Source of the DNA: Sphingomonas insulae
GTDB lineage: Bacteria; Pseudomonadota; Alphaproteobacteria; Sphingomonadales; Sphingomonadaceae
Length of the DNA stretch: 64,000 bases
Direction of reading: 5' to 3'
Assembly (NCBI RefSeq): GCF_010450875.1
Contig: NZ_CP048422.1
Coordinates: forward strand, 1,047,001 to 1,111,000
How positions within the stretch are numbered: position 1 is the first letter of the stretch; every line of letters begins with the position of its first letter. The notes under the pieces are model-generated. The model worked only from the letters and a program-made list of their open reading frames with translations. It had not been told where the DNA came from and did not search any database. A program made the position numbers and the translations under genes. Below, piece by piece: positions 63,389 to 64,000 of this stretch.

Positions 63389-64000
63389 TTATGCCTTGGC
63401 GCTGCCCGGCTCAGCCATCTTGCGATGCTGTTCGGCGAGGATCGATCCGGGAATGACGTTGGCCAGCACCCCCTGTACCTTTGTCATGAAGCCCGAGAAC
63501 ACCGACGCCTTGCCGCTCATCAGCGCGTCCCAGCCGTCCTTGGCCACATCGGCCGGGTCGCGCTTGTTGGGATCGGTGCCGACCGAGGTGTCATTCATAT
63601 CAGCGCGGTCGAAGAATTCGGTATCTACCGGGCCGGGCATCAGCGTCGTCAGCGTGACGCCGTCCGCCTCCTTGATCTCGTTACGCAGCGCTTCGGTGAA
63701 GCTGTCGATGAACGCCTTCGATCCGTTGTATACGGCTTGGAACGCGCCGGGGATGTACCCTGCGACCGAACCCGTAACGAGCACCTTACCATCGTTGCGC
63801 GCGACCATGGCGGGCATCACCTTCTGTAAAAGGTAAAGGGTGCCGGTAATGTTCGTGTCGATCACGTTGCGCCAGTCGTCGACCGCCTGGTCAAGGAAGC
63901 CGTGGCCGAGACCGTGACCCGCATTGGCGCACAGCACGTCGACTTTTCGTCCGTTGGTCGCGGCTAATAGCGTATCAACGCCCTCGATGGTCGAAAGGTC
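63389..64000 (-). CDS. short-chain dehydrogenase/reductase, 5' end cut by window edge
   Basis: The frame runs from beyond 64000 to the stop at 63389 (about 203 codons seen). The SDR core is present: CANAGHG (NNAG-type), VLVTGSVAGY, the catalytic Y-x3-K in YNGSKAFIDSF, and PGPVDTEFF. The glycine-rich cofactor loop lies outside the window. Substrate unknown. Confidence 0.9.
   Translation of the reverse strand, partial: DLSTIEGVDTLLAATNGRKVDVLCANAGHGLGHGFLDQAVDDWRNVIDTNITGTLYLLQKVMPAMVARNDGKVLVTGSVAGYIPGAFQAVYNGSKAFIDSFTEALRNEIKEADGVTLTTLMPGPVDTEFFDRADMNDTSVGTDPNKRDPADVAKDGWDALMSGKASVFSGFMTKVQGVLANVIPGSILAEQHRKMAEPGSAKA

Overview
The window is high-GC chromosomal DNA, most likely from a Sphingomonas-like alphaproteobacterium (order Sphingomonadales). 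Supporting signs are a SciP-type CtrA regulator, a long-form SerC preceded by a serC-type RNA leader, the serC-serA-hisZ-purA order, a FabI/chorismate synthase operon, the circularly permuted ATP-grasp/alpha-E/transglutaminase cluster, and dispersed palindromes of the form CGTCATCCCCGC...GGCGGGGAT. Species cannot be fixed from the sequence alone. No insertion sequence, prophage or CRISPR array was seen; most of the window is housekeeping chromosome.

Layout. 1-3972 (minus): an ABC-2 exporter (permease cut by the left edge, plus ATPase), then a DsbA-type oxidoreductase coupled to an M48 metalloprotease. 4326-14562 (plus): PBP1A, RF2 (prfB), an exported methyltransferase-like lipoprotein, thyA-folA, a renal-type dipeptidase, ribF, a 2-hydroxyacid dehydrogenase and a DUF4126 membrane protein, with a lone RadC-type JAB protein on the minus strand. 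14616-22519: a compact lipid/phosphodiester head-group cluster. 22622-33358: TonB-like protein, prephenate dehydratase, cytochrome c, a 137-bp tandem repeat, LOG protein, extensin-like protein, serC-serA, hisZ, purA and a Thr/Gly-rich secreted protein. 33428-37718 (minus): a dnaJ-like gene, yihY, fabI, GNAT and aroC; the last four are chained by 4-nt GTGA overlaps. 37815-45102: a small acidic protein, transglutaminase with a frameshifted ATP-grasp/alpha-E gene, and the LigD/Ku end-joining pair. 45226-51933: pdxH, a CDF transporter, PhzF, a VOC protein, a UVR-motif gene interrupted by an amber codon, mnmA, sciP, a GlsB-type stress membrane protein and a SIMPL protein. 52141-61854: an RND efflux pair, DUF445, and an Mla-type lipid-transport operon. 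61858-64000: a cyclophilin-like protein, tRNA-Ser(GGA), a 500-bp gene-free stretch and a partial SDR.

The most interesting region is 14616-22519. A lipid-kinase (DAGK/LCB5) family gene is coupled to a gene whose layout resembles Tam41-type CTP:phosphatidate cytidylyltransferases. Around them lie a CDP-alcohol phosphotransferase with an extra N-terminal domain, a CDP-glycerol glycerophosphotransferase-like protein, two nucleotidyltransferases, a flippase and a PgpC-like HAD phosphatase. Together these could make and export an anionic phospholipid or phosphosphingolipid by a route parallel to standard phosphatidylglycerol synthesis. The Tam41-like gene carries a frameshift at a six-C run, which may be a mutation, a read error or a -1 recoding site.

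Three coding sequences look interrupted: the Tam41-like gene, the ATP-grasp gene and the UVR gene. Both frameshifts lie in short repeats, so read or assembly error must be excluded first. Non-AUG starts at 4-nt overlaps (GTGA, TTGA) recur and suggest heavy use of translational coupling.
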